Below are positions 9,535-17,705 of a DNA stretch of 64,000 nt, one piece after another (the stretch's first letter is position 1; each line of letters begins with the position of its first letter). Source of the stretch: Frigidibacter mobilis (lineage in GTDB: Bacteria > Pseudomonadota > Alphaproteobacteria > Rhodobacterales > Rhodobacteraceae); NCBI RefSeq assembly GCF_001620265.1, contig NZ_CP012661.1:4167001-4231000 (forward strand), given 5' to 3'. The notes below the pieces were generated by a model. The model ran no database searches and was not told the DNA's origin. It was given only the letters and a program-made list of their open reading frames with translations. Both the position numbers and the translations under genes were made by a program.

Positions 9535-10524
9535 TCACCCGCCCCGCCCGGTCATCGTGCGGTCGCCGCCCAGCCGCAGGATGCGCTGCAGCAGCCCGGC
9601 CCGCGGGGTGGTCACCGTCTCCTGCCGCAGGCGCGTCTGCAGCACCGGCTGGTTCTGCGAGGCATCCGACCGGCTCTCGCGGAACAGGATATACAGGCCC
9701 GAGCCGATGATGATCGCGGCGCCCAGCACCGTGCCGCCGTCCAGCCGCTCGTCGAACAGGAACCAGCCATAGCCCGTCGCCCACAGGATCTGCGAATATT
9801 GCATCGGGGCCACGATCACCGCCTCACCCGACCGATAGGCAGCGATCACCAGCAGCGAGCCGGCAATCCCGAACAGCGCAATGATGCAGATCAGCCCCAG
9901 ATGCTCGATCGGCATCGGCTGGTAGACGAAGGGCAGCATCGCCCCCATCGCCAGGAAGTTGCCCACCATCGGGAACAGCAGCAGCACGACCGACCGTTCC
10001 TCGCTGCCGATCTTGCGCACGATTACCGATGCCAGCGCCCCGGTCATGGCCGAGATCAGCGCCGCCAGATGGCCGCTGCCCAACTCGGCCGATCCCGGCC
10101 GCAGCACCACCAGCACCCCCACCAGCCCGCAGATCACCGCTGCCCAGCGCCGCAGCCGCACCCGCTCGCCCAGCAGCGGGATGGCAATCACCGTTATCAG
10201 CAGCGGCGTGGCAAAGAGAATCGCATAGGTCTGCGCCAGCGGCAGTTCCGAGAAGGCATAGAACGCCGTCACCCCGCAGGTCACCGTGCAGGCGCTGCGC
10301 AACAGGATCCACCACGGATGCACCGGCCGGAGCGTGCCCGAGGTCCGGTCGCTCAGCAGGATCACCGAGACCACAGGAAAGCTCATCAGCGCGGCGAAGA
10401 ACACGATCTGGATGGCAGAGTAATCCGTGCCCAGCGTCTTCACCACCACGTCATGCGTGGCAAAGATGCCCATCGCCGCAAGCGCCAGCATCGCCCCGCG
10501 CAGGCCCGAATTGCCGATCGCCAT
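9535..10524 (-). CDS. DMT-superfamily EamA transporter
   Basis: A 329-residue polytopic inner-membrane protein with about ten hydrophobic segments in two EamA repeats. The N-terminus GAMLALAAMGIFATHDVVVKTLG and the second repeat's GAIIIGSGLYILFRESR are typical. Members export amino acids, metabolites or drugs, and the substrate cannot be predicted. A cytosolic tail of about 40 residues rich in Gln/Arg follows the last helix. Its upstream region carries a small tandem repeat. No linked regulator is visible. Confidence 0.85.
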   Translation of the reverse strand: MAIGNSGLRGAMLALAAMGIFATHDVVVKTLGTDYSAIQIVFFAALMSFPVVSVILLSDRTSGTLRPVHPWWILLRSACTVTCGVTAFYAFSELPLAQTYAILFATPLLITVIAIPLLGERVRLRRWAAVICGLVGVLVVLRPGSAELGSGHLAALISAMTGALASVIVRKIGSEERSVVLLLFPMVGNFLAMGAMLPFVYQPMPIEHLGLICIIALFGIAGSLLVIAAYRSGEAVIVAPMQYSQILWATGYGWFLFDERLDGGTVLGAAIIIGSGLYILFRESRSDASQNQPVLQTRLRQETVTTPRAGLLQRILRLGGDRTMTGRGG

Positions 10525-10567
10525 GCCCTCTGCCTTCCTTCGCTGCGCCCCGTCCGGCGCCCGTTGC

Positions 10568-10621
10568 CCCGTACTGCCAGACCCGTGCTGCCAGACCCGT
10601 GTTTCAGACCGTGCTGCCAGA
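10568..10621. repeat. Four-copy 13-14 bp tandem repeat
   Basis: Units CCCGTACTGCCAGA, CCCGTGCTGCCAGA, CCCGTGTTTCAGA and CCGTGCTGCCAGA in a row, in the 225-bp gap between the divergent EamA and Na/Pi transporter genes. They may be regulatory or a simple slippage satellite. Confidence 0.75.
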
Positions 10622-10749
10622 TTTGCCGCGGCAACTCAACGCGCCTTTGCCGCCGCCCCGATCCTTTTGCAAACGCAGCATTCTTGCCCCGGGTCCCCCA
10701 CTCTGCAATCGTGCAAAAGGGCGCCGCGATTTCGCCTGCGCGGGGGGGC

Positions 10750-12298
10750 ATGACGCCGATGACGGAAAACCTGTTGCTGTTGGCTGGCGGCATCGGCCTC
10801 TACATCCTCGGGATGCAGATGATGACCGACGCGCTGCGCCAACTGGCCAGCCGTCAGTTGCGCGAGGCGCTGCGCCGCTTCACCACCTCGCCGCTCTCGG
10901 GCGCGGTGACGGGGGCGGCGGCCACCGCCGTGGTGCAATCCTCCAGCGCGGTGCTGGTCACCACCATCGGCTTTGTCGGCGCCGGGCTGCTGACCTTCCC
11001 GCAGGCCATCGGCATCATCTACGGCGCCAATGTCGGCACCACCATCACCGGCTGGATGGTGGTGCTGCTGGGGGTGAAGCTGCAACTGGGCACAGCGGCG
11101 CTGCCGATGCTGCTGGCGGCGGCGCTGCTGCGGGCGCTGGCCGGCGGCGCCTGGGCGCGGGCCGGCACGCTGCTGGCCGGGTTCAGCCTGATCTTCCTCG
11201 GCTTCGACCTGATGCAGCAGGGCACCGGCATGTTCGAATCATGGCTGGTCTTCGACCGCCTGCCCGGCGATACGCTGGCCGGGCGGCTGGCCCTGCTCGG
11301 CATCGGCATGGGTGTGACGCTGGTCATCCAGTCCTCCAGCGCCGGGGTGGCGATGGCGCTGGTGCTGCTGACCTCGGGCGCGATCACCCTGCCGCAGGCG
11401 GCGGCGATGGTGATCGGCATGGATATCGGCACCACCTTCAAATCTCTGATCGCCACCATCGGCGGCTCGCGCGACATGCGCCGCACCGCGGTTGCGCATG
11501 TCGCCTACAATGTGGTGGCCGGACTCGCTGCCTTCACCGTGGTCGGCTGGGCCGCGCCCGCGCTGGCAGTGCTGACGGGGGGCGACGCGCCCGCCGCGCT
11601 GGTCGCCTTCCACACCGCCTTCAACCTGCTGGGGTGATGCTGATGCTGCCGCTGACCGCCCCTTCGCCCGGCTGATCGAACGCCTGGTGCCCGGCCGCGC
11701 CCCCGGCCTGACCCAGCCGCTGGATCCGGCGCTGCTGGCTGATCCCGGCGCCGCGCTCGATGCCGCCCAGGGCGCCGCGGATGCCATCGCCTCGGCGCTG
11801 TTCGCCGCGCTTGGCGCCCGTCTCGGCCCCGCCGCAGATCCGGCCCCGCTGACAGAACTGGCGCCGCTGCTGCAGCCCGGGCTCGATGATCTGGAGGCCT
11901 TCCTGACCCATATCCGCGTGGCCGAGGGCGATGCCGCCACCCTCGCGCGCCGCTCTGCCGCGCTGCACCGCTTCGACCATCTGCAGCGCCTCGCCCACCG
12001 CGCCGCGCAGGCAGAGCGCATTGCCCTGCTGGCCCGCGATCCGGTGCTGCGCCGCCCGGCCGCCGCCTTCGCCGCCGCCCTGACCCGCGCCGCCCCCGCC
12101 CCGCAAGCCGCCGCCCGCCGCCTCGCGCTGCTGGAGGCGACCATCGCCCGCCGCGCGCATCGCCTGCGCCGCTCGGCCCTGCTGCGCGAACATGCCGGCC
12201 TTGTCAGCCCCGATGCGGTCTTCGACCTGACCGACGCCTCGCGCTGGCTGACCCGCTCGGCGCATCACGCCGAACGGATCGCCCATTACGCCCGCTGA
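10750..12298 (+). CDS. Na/Pi cotransporter family protein, broken by two single-base shifts
   Basis: The first part (10750-11637) encodes the membrane core with both QSSSA repeats (VVQSSSAVLVTT and VIQSSSAGVAMA) and GANVGTTITG, characteristic of NptA/PF02690 phosphate cotransporters. It stops at TGA after FHTAFNLLG. The expected continuation VMLMLPLTAP is in the next frame, and ERLVPGRAPGL plus a helical PhoU-like domain follows in the third frame to 12298. Restoring one G in CTGGGGTG (about 11632) and one C in GCCCCTTC (about 11663) gives one 516-residue protein of normal family length. I think these are sequence errors, but a recent pseudogene is possible. It would import phosphate with sodium. 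Confidence 0.85.
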
Positions 12299-13408
12299 TT
12301 ACAGGCTGGCCTCCAGCGCCTTCACGATCAGGTCGCCCATCCCGGCCGTGCTCACCGGCACGCCGCCTTCGGGCCCCATCAGATCGGCCGTGCGCGCACC
12401 ATCCGCCAGCACCGCCTCCACCGCCCGCTCTACCCGCGTCGCTTCCTCGCCCATGTCGAAGGAATAGCGCAGCGCCATCGCAAAGCTCAGGATACAGGCG
12501 ATCGGGTTGGCCTTGCCCTGCCCGGCAATATCGGGCGCCGAGCCATGCACCGGCTCGTACAAAGCCTTCGGCCGCCCGCTTTCCGTCGGCGCCCCGAGGC
12601 TGGCCGAGGGCAGCATCCCAAGGCTGCCCGTCAGCATCGCCGCGCAGTCGGACAGCAGGTCGCCGAACAGGTTGTCGGTCACGATCACGTCGAACTGCTT
12701 GGGCCAGCGCACCAGTTGCATGGCGCCCGCATCCGCATACATGTGGCTCAGCTCGACATCGGGGTATTCGTTGTCATGCACCCATTGCACTTCCTCGCGC
12801 CACAGGATGCCCGATTCCATCACATTGGCCTTCTCCATCGAGCAGACCTTGTTGCCCCGCCGCCGCGCCAGCTCGAAGGCCGAGCGCGCCACCCGGCGGA
12901 TCTCGTCGGTGGTGTAGCGCTGCGTGTTCACCCCCACGCGCCCGCCCTCGTTGTCGGGGAAGATCCCCCGCGGCTCGCCGAAATACACGCCCGAGGTCAG
13001 TTCGCGCACGATCATGATATCAAGGCCCGCGACCACATCGCGCTTCAGGCTGGAAAAATCCGCCAGCGCGTCAAAGCACTGCGCCGGGCGCAGGTTGGAA
13101 TAGAGGTCCATCTCCTTGCGCAGCCGCAGCAGGCCTCGTTCTGGCTTCACGCTGAAATCCAGCACGTCGTATTTCGGCCCGCCGACAGCGCCCAGCAGCA
13201 CCGCATCCACCGCCTGCGCCTTTGCCATCGTCGCATCGGTCAGCGGCGTGCCATGCACGTCATAGGCAGAGCCGCCGACCAGATCTTCGGTGACATCGAA
13301 GGCGATGCCGCGCCTGTCGCCGAACCAGCCGATGATCTTCTTGACCTCTGCCATGACCTCGGGGCCGATGCCGTCGCCGGCCAGGATAAGGATCGAGGGA
13401 TTTGCCAT
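12299..13408 (-). CDS. leuB: 3-isopropylmalate dehydrogenase
   Basis: A 369-residue cytoplasmic NAD-dependent decarboxylating dehydrogenase of leucine synthesis: oxidises 3-isopropylmalate to 2-ketoisocaproate. Motifs: [14 protein letters not shown] at the N-terminus, [17 protein letters not shown] (substrate-binding Arg residues), [30 protein letters not shown] (Mg-binding Asp residues and family signature) and [20 protein letters not shown]. Its stop codon directly abuts the stop of the convergent transporter gene. leuC and leuD are not within the neighbouring genes. Confidence 0.97.
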   Translation of the reverse strand: MANPSILILAGDGIGPEVMAEVKKIIGWFGDRRGIAFDVTEDLVGGSAYDVHGTPLTDATMAKAQAVDAVLLGAVGGPKYDVLDFSVKPERGLLRLRKEMDLYSNLRPAQCFDALADFSSLKRDVVAGLDIMIVRELTSGVYFGEPRGIFPDNEGGRVGVNTQRYTTDEIRRVARSAFELARRRGNKVCSMEKANVMESGILWREEVQWVHDNEYPDVELSHMYADAGAMQLVRWPKQFDVIVTDNLFGDLLSDCAAMLTGSLGMLPSASLGAPTESGRPKALYEPVHGSAPDIAGQGKANPIACILSFAMALRYSFDMGEEATRVERAVEAVLADGARTADLMGPEGGVPVSTAGMGDLIVKALEASL

Positions 13409-13622
13409 GTTTCCTCCAAGGGCCCGCGGCCATCCGCCCGGCCAAACTGCGAAAATCGTCGGGGACCGGCCTAGCCAATGCCTCCCGCAGGGTCAAGCAT
13501 GGCTGCCCTGCCGCGGAGCGCAATACAGGGCAGCGCCCGTCCGCCGGGTGGGCGAGCAACGGCAGTTCTAGGCGCTTTATGGTTCAACACCCCTCCACCG
13601 AATTTCTAGGCGGAACCGCTGC

Positions 13623-13655
13623 AAAAGCGCCCGCCCGAGGGGGCGGACGGGCGCT
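13623..13655 (-). terminator. Rho-independent terminator after yqgE
   Basis: On the minus strand AGCGCCCG and CGGGCGCT form an 8-bp stem around a GC-rich loop and are followed by TTTTGC. It lies about 50 bp past the yqgE stop codon. A second, weaker palindrome (GGCGCC-AA-GGCGCC) lies between it and the gene. Confidence 0.65.
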
Positions 13656-13703
13656 GCCCGGCGGCGCCAAGGCGCCTTGTTCCGGGCAAGAAAAGCCTGG
13701 CCC

Positions 13704-14258
13704 CTAAGCCCGCCCCGCAGCCCCCGACAGCCCCACCGGGTCCACCCCCAGCGTCCTGAGTGCCTTTTCCCACTTGCCCGAGTTCTGCATCGAAAACACC
13801 AGCTCCGGCCCCGCCTCCGCCGTCAGCCAGCCATTGCGCAGGATCTCCCCCTCCAGCTGCCCCGGTCCCCAGCCTGCATAGCCCAGCGCCATGATGAACC
13901 GCTCCGGCCCCCGCCCCTCGGCAATCGCCTGCAGAATGTCCATCGTCGCCGTCATCGAGAAGCGGCCATCCACCCGCAGCGTCGCCTCGCCGCCCGGATA
14001 GTCCGCCGTGTGCAGCACGAAGCCGCGGCCATGTTCCACCGGCCCGCCGAAATGCACCCTGACATCGGTCCCCTCCGCCATCTGCTGCAGCCCCAGCTGC
14101 TCCAGCAGATGCGAGAAGGTCAGCTCATGCGCCGGCTTGTTGACGATCAGCCCCATCGCCCCCTCGGGCGAATGCGCACAAAGGTAGATCACGCTCTTGT
14201 CAAAGCGCGCATCGCCCATTCCGGGCATGGCGATCAGCAGCTTTCCGGTCAGGTCCAT
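13704..14258 (-). CDS. YqgE/AlgH family protein
   Basis: A 184-residue cytoplasmic protein. LTGKLLIAMPGMGDARFDKSVIYLCAHSPEGAMGLIVNKPA and FGGPVEHGRGFVLH are the conserved blocks of UPF0301 (YqgE/AlgH). The biochemical role is not established; in Pseudomonas the homologue was linked to alginate transcription. I chose the ATG at 14258, preceded by GAGGGGAG, because the upstream in-frame extension is Arg/Gly-rich and not conserved. Divergent from the DsbD-like gene. Confidence 0.9.
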   Translation of the reverse strand: MDLTGKLLIAMPGMGDARFDKSVIYLCAHSPEGAMGLIVNKPAHELTFSHLLEQLGLQQMAEGTDVRVHFGGPVEHGRGFVLHTADYPGGEATLRVDGRFSMTATMDILQAIAEGRGPERFIMALGYAGWGPGQLEGEILRNGWLTAEAGPELVFSMQNSGKWEKALRTLGVDPVGLSGAAGRA

Positions 14259-14395
14259 GCAGGCTCCCCTCGCCGCCAACATCGCGCCGCGCCCTGCGCT
14301 GCGCAAGGGCCGCAAGGTGGCTGCAACGCCACAGTCACCGTTCCTTGGCGGAAATGTGACTTCCCTCCGCGAGCATGGGGGATAAACCTCGCGCC

Positions 14396-15241
14396 ATGAA
14401 TGCACATCCCCCCGTCCACGCCGCCCGCCACCCCGTCGCGGCCCTTCGCCGTTTCGCCGTCGTGCTTGCGCTGTGCCTGTCGGCCGCCGGCCCGGCCCGG
14501 GCCGATGCGGTGCCCGACGATCTGGTGCGCGCCGGGTTCCTCGGCGGCTGGCGCACCGAGAGCGGCACCCAGATGGCGGCGCTGCGCCTCGATCTAGCCG
14601 ACGGCTGGAAGACCTACTGGCGCGCCCCCGGCGATGCCGGCATCCCGCCACAGTTCGACTGGTCCGGCTCCGAGAACGTCGCCTCGGTGCGCTTTCACTG
14701 GCCAACCCCCACGGTGTTCGACCTGAACGGGATGCGCACCATCGGCTACAAGCATCAGCTGCTGCTGCCGCTGGAAATCACCCCGCGCGATCCGGCCCTG
14801 CCGATCCGGCTGAACGCCAGCATCGACATGGGGGTATGCCACGACATCTGCGTTCCCGTCTCGCTGCGGCTCGGCGCCGATCTGCCCCGGGACGGCGCAC
14901 CCGATGCCGCCATCCGCGCCGCGCTCGCCGATCAGCCGATAGGGGGCAAGGCCGCCGGCCTCGGCCGATTGCACTGCCATGTCGAACCGATCAAGGGCGG
15001 GCTGCGGCTGACGGCCGAAATGGATCTGCCGGGCAGCCCCGGCGATGTGGCGGTGTTCGAAACCCCGGATCCCGGGCTCTGGGTCTCCGAATCGGAAACC
15101 CGGCGCGAGGGCGGGCGGCTGGTCAGTTCCTCGGACCTGATCCCGGCAGATGGCGGCCCGGTCGCGCTCGACCGCTCCCGCGTCACCATCACCATTCTGG
15201 GCGATGACAGGGCGGTAGAGCTGCGCGGCTGCCCCGGCTAG
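14396..15241 (+). CDS. Periplasmic DsbD N-terminal-domain-like protein
   Basis: A 281-residue protein with an N-terminal export signal (Arg-rich, hydrophobic core, AxA-type site ending in PARADA at about residue 37). The mature part has GWKTYWRAPGDAGIPPQFDWSGSENV and MGVCHDICVPVS, matching the DsbD-alpha-like domain found in ScsB and cytochrome-c-linked thiol reductases. The two cysteines in CHDIC, three residues apart, are the likely redox pair. The transmembrane beta and gamma domains of full DsbD are absent, so it probably accepts electrons from a CcdA/ScsB-like partner encoded elsewhere, or has another periplasmic redox role. Confidence 0.75.
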   Translation: MNAHPPVHAARHPVAALRRFAVVLALCLSAAGPARADAVPDDLVRAGFLGGWRTESGTQMAALRLDLADGWKTYWRAPGDAGIPPQFDWSGSENVASVRFHWPTPTVFDLNGMRTIGYKHQLLLPLEITPRDPALPIRLNASIDMGVCHDICVPVSLRLGADLPRDGAPDAAIRAALADQPIGGKAAGLGRLHCHVEPIKGGLRLTAEMDLPGSPGDVAVFETPDPGLWVSESETRREGGRLVSSSDLIPADGGPVALDRSRVTITILGDDRAVELRGCPG

Positions 15242-15267
15242 GGGTCAATTCCCGACTGTTCCGGTTT

Positions 15268-15300
15268 GCATATGCTTTCCATACGGGTTCCGTATGGAGT
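15268..15300. repeat. 11-bp-period array, locus 1 (three units)
   Basis: GCATATGCTTT, CCATACGGGTT and CCGTATGGAGT follow each other without gaps. Units 2 and 3 also form the inverted repeat CCATACGG-GTT-CCGTATGG. Closely related arrays occur at 46077-46120 and 62311-62354. This copy lies in the 76-bp gap between the convergent DsbD-like gene and moaB. Confidence 0.75.
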
Positions 15301-15317
15301 CTGGCAGGCCACCAGCG

Positions 15318-15842
15318 CTATTTCCGGCGCCGGTGCTCCTCCAGCCGCGGCAGGATCTCGACAAAGTTGCAGGGCATGTGCCGATAGTCCAGCTGCAGGC
15401 TCAGGATCTCGTCCCAGGCATCCTTGCACGCCCCCGGACTGCCCGGCAGCGCGAACAGATAGGTGCCCCCCGCCACCCCGCCACAGGCGCGGCTCTGCAC
15501 CGCGCTGGTGCCTATTTTCTTCATGGAAACAAGGGTAAAGACAGTCCCGAACGCCTCGATCTCCTTCTCGTAGACGTCCCGGTGCGCCTCCACGGTCACG
15601 TCGCGCCCGGTCAATCCGGTGCCGCCCGTGCTCAGGATCACGTCAATCCCCGGATCGCCGATCCAGGCGCGCAGCTGCGCCGCGATCTGGTCGCGCTCAT
15701 CGGGCAAGATGTGCCGCGCCGCCATAATATGTCCTGCATCCTCAATGCGTTGCACCAAAGTATCGCCCGAGCGATCCTCCGCCAGCCCCCGCGTATCCGA
15801 CACCGTCAGCACCGCAATCCTGACTGGAATGAACTCTCTCAT
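15318..15842 (-). CDS. moaB: Molybdenum cofactor biosynthesis protein MoaB
   Basis: A 174-residue MogA/MoaB-type enzyme of the molybdopterin pathway, which adenylylates molybdopterin before metal insertion. Motifs: RIAVLTVSDTR at the N-terminus, STGGTGLTGRDVTVEA (the pterin/ATP-binding signature) near residue 75-90, and FALPGSPGACKDAWDEI near the C-terminus. Its ATG overlaps the stop of the upstream UDG gene in an ATGA, so translation is coupled. An in-frame upstream start exists but would run back into the UDG gene. Other moa genes are not in the window. Confidence 0.93.
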   Translation of the reverse strand: MREFIPVRIAVLTVSDTRGLAEDRSGDTLVQRIEDAGHIMAARHILPDERDQIAAQLRAWIGDPGIDVILSTGGTGLTGRDVTVEAHRDVYEKEIEAFGTVFTLVSMKKIGTSAVQSRACGGVAGGTYLFALPGSPGACKDAWDEILSLQLDYRHMPCNFVEILPRLEEHRRRK

Positions 15843-16624
15843 GCCCCGCTCCTCAACCTCGCCTGCACCGCCAGCAGATCCGCCCATGCCTCGCGCTTCG
15901 CCTCTGGATTGCGCAGCAGATAAGCCGGATGCGTCATCGGCATCGCCGGCTTGCCGAAGGCGCTAACCCATTGACCACGCAGTTTCAAAATCCCCATCCG
16001 CCCCAGCGCGGCACTGCACGGCGTGTTCCCCATCAGCACGATCACCTCGGGATCCGCCAGCGCCACATGCCGCTCCAGGAACGGCAGCATCATCGCAATC
16101 TCCGCCGGCTCCGGCGTGCGGTTTCCCGGCGGCCGCCAGGGCAGAACATTGGTGATATACAAGGACTTGGCGGCATCCTCGCCCCCTCGCCCCAGCCCGA
16201 TCGCCGCAAACATCCGGTCCAGCAACTGCCCCGCCCGCCCCACGAAGGGCCGGCCTTCGATATCCTCGTCCCGCCCCGGCGCCTCGCCGATCACCATCAC
16301 CCGAGCGCCAGGATTTCCGTCTGAAAACACGAAGTTGCGGGCACCCTTCCGGATCTCGCAATGCTCGAACGCCGCCTGCGCCGCCGCCAGTTCGGCAAGG
16401 CTCTGCGCCCCCCGCACCGCCACCCGCGCCTCGGCCACGCAATCCACCTCGCCCACCGGCTCCGCCACAACCGCAGGCACCGCCACCTCGGCCTTGCGCG
16501 GCACCTCGGCATAGCGATCCACCGGCGCATCCCCGATCGCCTCGGTCGCGCCAAGCTCCATCTGCCATTCCAGCATGGCCCGAAGCGTCAGGGAATCGAG
16601 GTGCGAGAGATCAGGCATCAACAT
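15839..16624 (-). CDS. Family-4-like uracil-DNA glycosylase lacking most Fe-S cysteines
   Basis: A 261-residue DNA repair enzyme. VIGEAPGRDEDIEGRPFVGRAGQLLD (about 112-137), ITNVLPWRPPGNRTPEPAEI (about 164-183) and MTHPAYLLRNP near the C-terminus are the family-4/5 UDG motifs, with the catalytic loop and the HPAxLL loop intact. Family-4 enzymes hold a 4Fe-4S cluster on four cysteines; here only the first (HCEIR) remains, the second is Arg, the position in TNV-K-C-RPP is Trp, and the one in the EIAxC helix is Met. It therefore probably folds without the cluster. The first ~90 residues are an Ala/Val/Glu-rich extension. Confidence 0.85.
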   Translation of the reverse strand: MLMPDLSHLDSLTLRAMLEWQMELGATEAIGDAPVDRYAEVPRKAEVAVPAVVAEPVGEVDCVAEARVAVRGAQSLAELAAAQAAFEHCEIRKGARNFVFSDGNPGARVMVIGEAPGRDEDIEGRPFVGRAGQLLDRMFAAIGLGRGGEDAAKSLYITNVLPWRPPGNRTPEPAEIAMMLPFLERHVALADPEVIVLMGNTPCSAALGRMGILKLRGQWVSAFGKPAMPMTHPAYLLRNPEAKREAWADLLAVQARLRSGA

Positions 16625-16732
16625 GGCCGCAAGCTAGGCCCCCCGGCCCCGCAGGTAAAGCGCCGGCGACCTTGCCGCGCGTCCTGCCTTTTGCGATAAG
16701 CGCGCAACCGATCCAGCCACAGGAACCCGCCC

Positions 16733-17695
16733 ATGTCCTTTCGCGCGCGTCACCTTCTGGGCATCGAACATCTCGCCCCCGACGAGATCCGCACCATTCT
16801 TGATCTTGCAGATCAATATGTTGACCTGAACCGCCGCACCATCAAGCGCACCGATGCGCTGGCGGGGATGACGCAGATCAACATGTTCTTCGAGAATTCC
16901 ACCCGCACCCAATCGAGCTTTGAGCTCGCCGGCAAGCGGCTGGGCGCCGACGTGATGAACATGTCGGTCGCCCAGTCGAGCGTGAAGAAGGGCGAGACGC
17001 TGATCGACACCGCCCTGACGCTGAACGCCATGCACCCCGACCTGCTGGTGGTGCGACACGGTGCCAGCGGGGCGGTCAACCTCTTGGCCTCCAAGGTGAA
17101 TTGCGCGGTACTGAACGCGGGCGACGGCCGGCACGAGCACCCCACCCAGGCGCTGCTCGATGCCCTCACCATCCGCCGCGCCAAGGGCCGCATCCACCGG
17201 CTGACCGTGGCAATCTGCGGCGACATCGCCCATTCCCGCGTGGCCCGCAGCAACCTGATCCTGCTGGGAAAAATGGAAAACCGCGTCCGCCTGATCGGCC
17301 CGCCGACGCTGATGCCCGCCGGCGTCGCCGAATTCGGCTGCGAAGTTTATGACGACATGGCCGCCGGGCTGCAGGATGCCGATGTGGTGATGATGCTGCG
17401 GCTTCAGAAAGAACGGATGGATGGCGGCTTCATCCCGTCCGAGCGCGAGTATTTCCACCGCTTCGGGCTGGATGCCGAAAAGCTCGCCCACGCGAAACCC
17501 GATGCCATCGTCATGCATCCCGGCCCGATGAACCGGGGGGTGGAGATCGACGGCACCATCGCCGATGACATCAACCGCAGCGTCATTCAGGAACAGGTGG
17601 AAATGGGCGTCGCGGTGCGCATGGCCTGCATGGACCTGCTGGCCCGCAACCTGCGCGCCGAACGCGGCCGCGCGGCACTGGAAACGATGGTATAG
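16733..17695 (+). CDS. pyrB: Aspartate carbamoyltransferase catalytic subunit
   Basis: A 320-residue cytoplasmic enzyme that joins carbamoyl phosphate and aspartate in the first committed step of pyrimidine synthesis. Carbamoyl-phosphate binding [12 protein letters not shown] is at about residues 54-65, [16 protein letters not shown] near 128-143 and [11 protein letters not shown] near 262-272. The length fits the class that works with a dihydroorotase-like partner instead of PyrI. The pyrX-like gene follows after 10 bases, consistent with one complex and one operon. Confidence 0.96.
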   Translation: MSFRARHLLGIEHLAPDEIRTILDLADQYVDLNRRTIKRTDALAGMTQINMFFENSTRTQSSFELAGKRLGADVMNMSVAQSSVKKGETLIDTALTLNAMHPDLLVVRHGASGAVNLLASKVNCAVLNAGDGRHEHPTQALLDALTIRRAKGRIHRLTVAICGDIAHSRVARSNLILLGKMENRVRLIGPPTLMPAGVAEFGCEVYDDMAAGLQDADVVMMLRLQKERMDGGFIPSEREYFHRFGLDAEKLAHAKPDAIVMHPGPMNRGVEIDGTIADDINRSVIQEQVEMGVAVRMACMDLLARNLRAERGRAALETMV

Positions 17696-17705
17696 GGCGG
17701 TGAGC

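Noticed and set aside
11626..11690. Programmed ribosomal frameshifting in the Na/Pi transporter
   Set aside because: Two shifts 30 bases apart with no slippery heptamer or stimulating structure, and the same signature in unrelated genes, favour sequence error.
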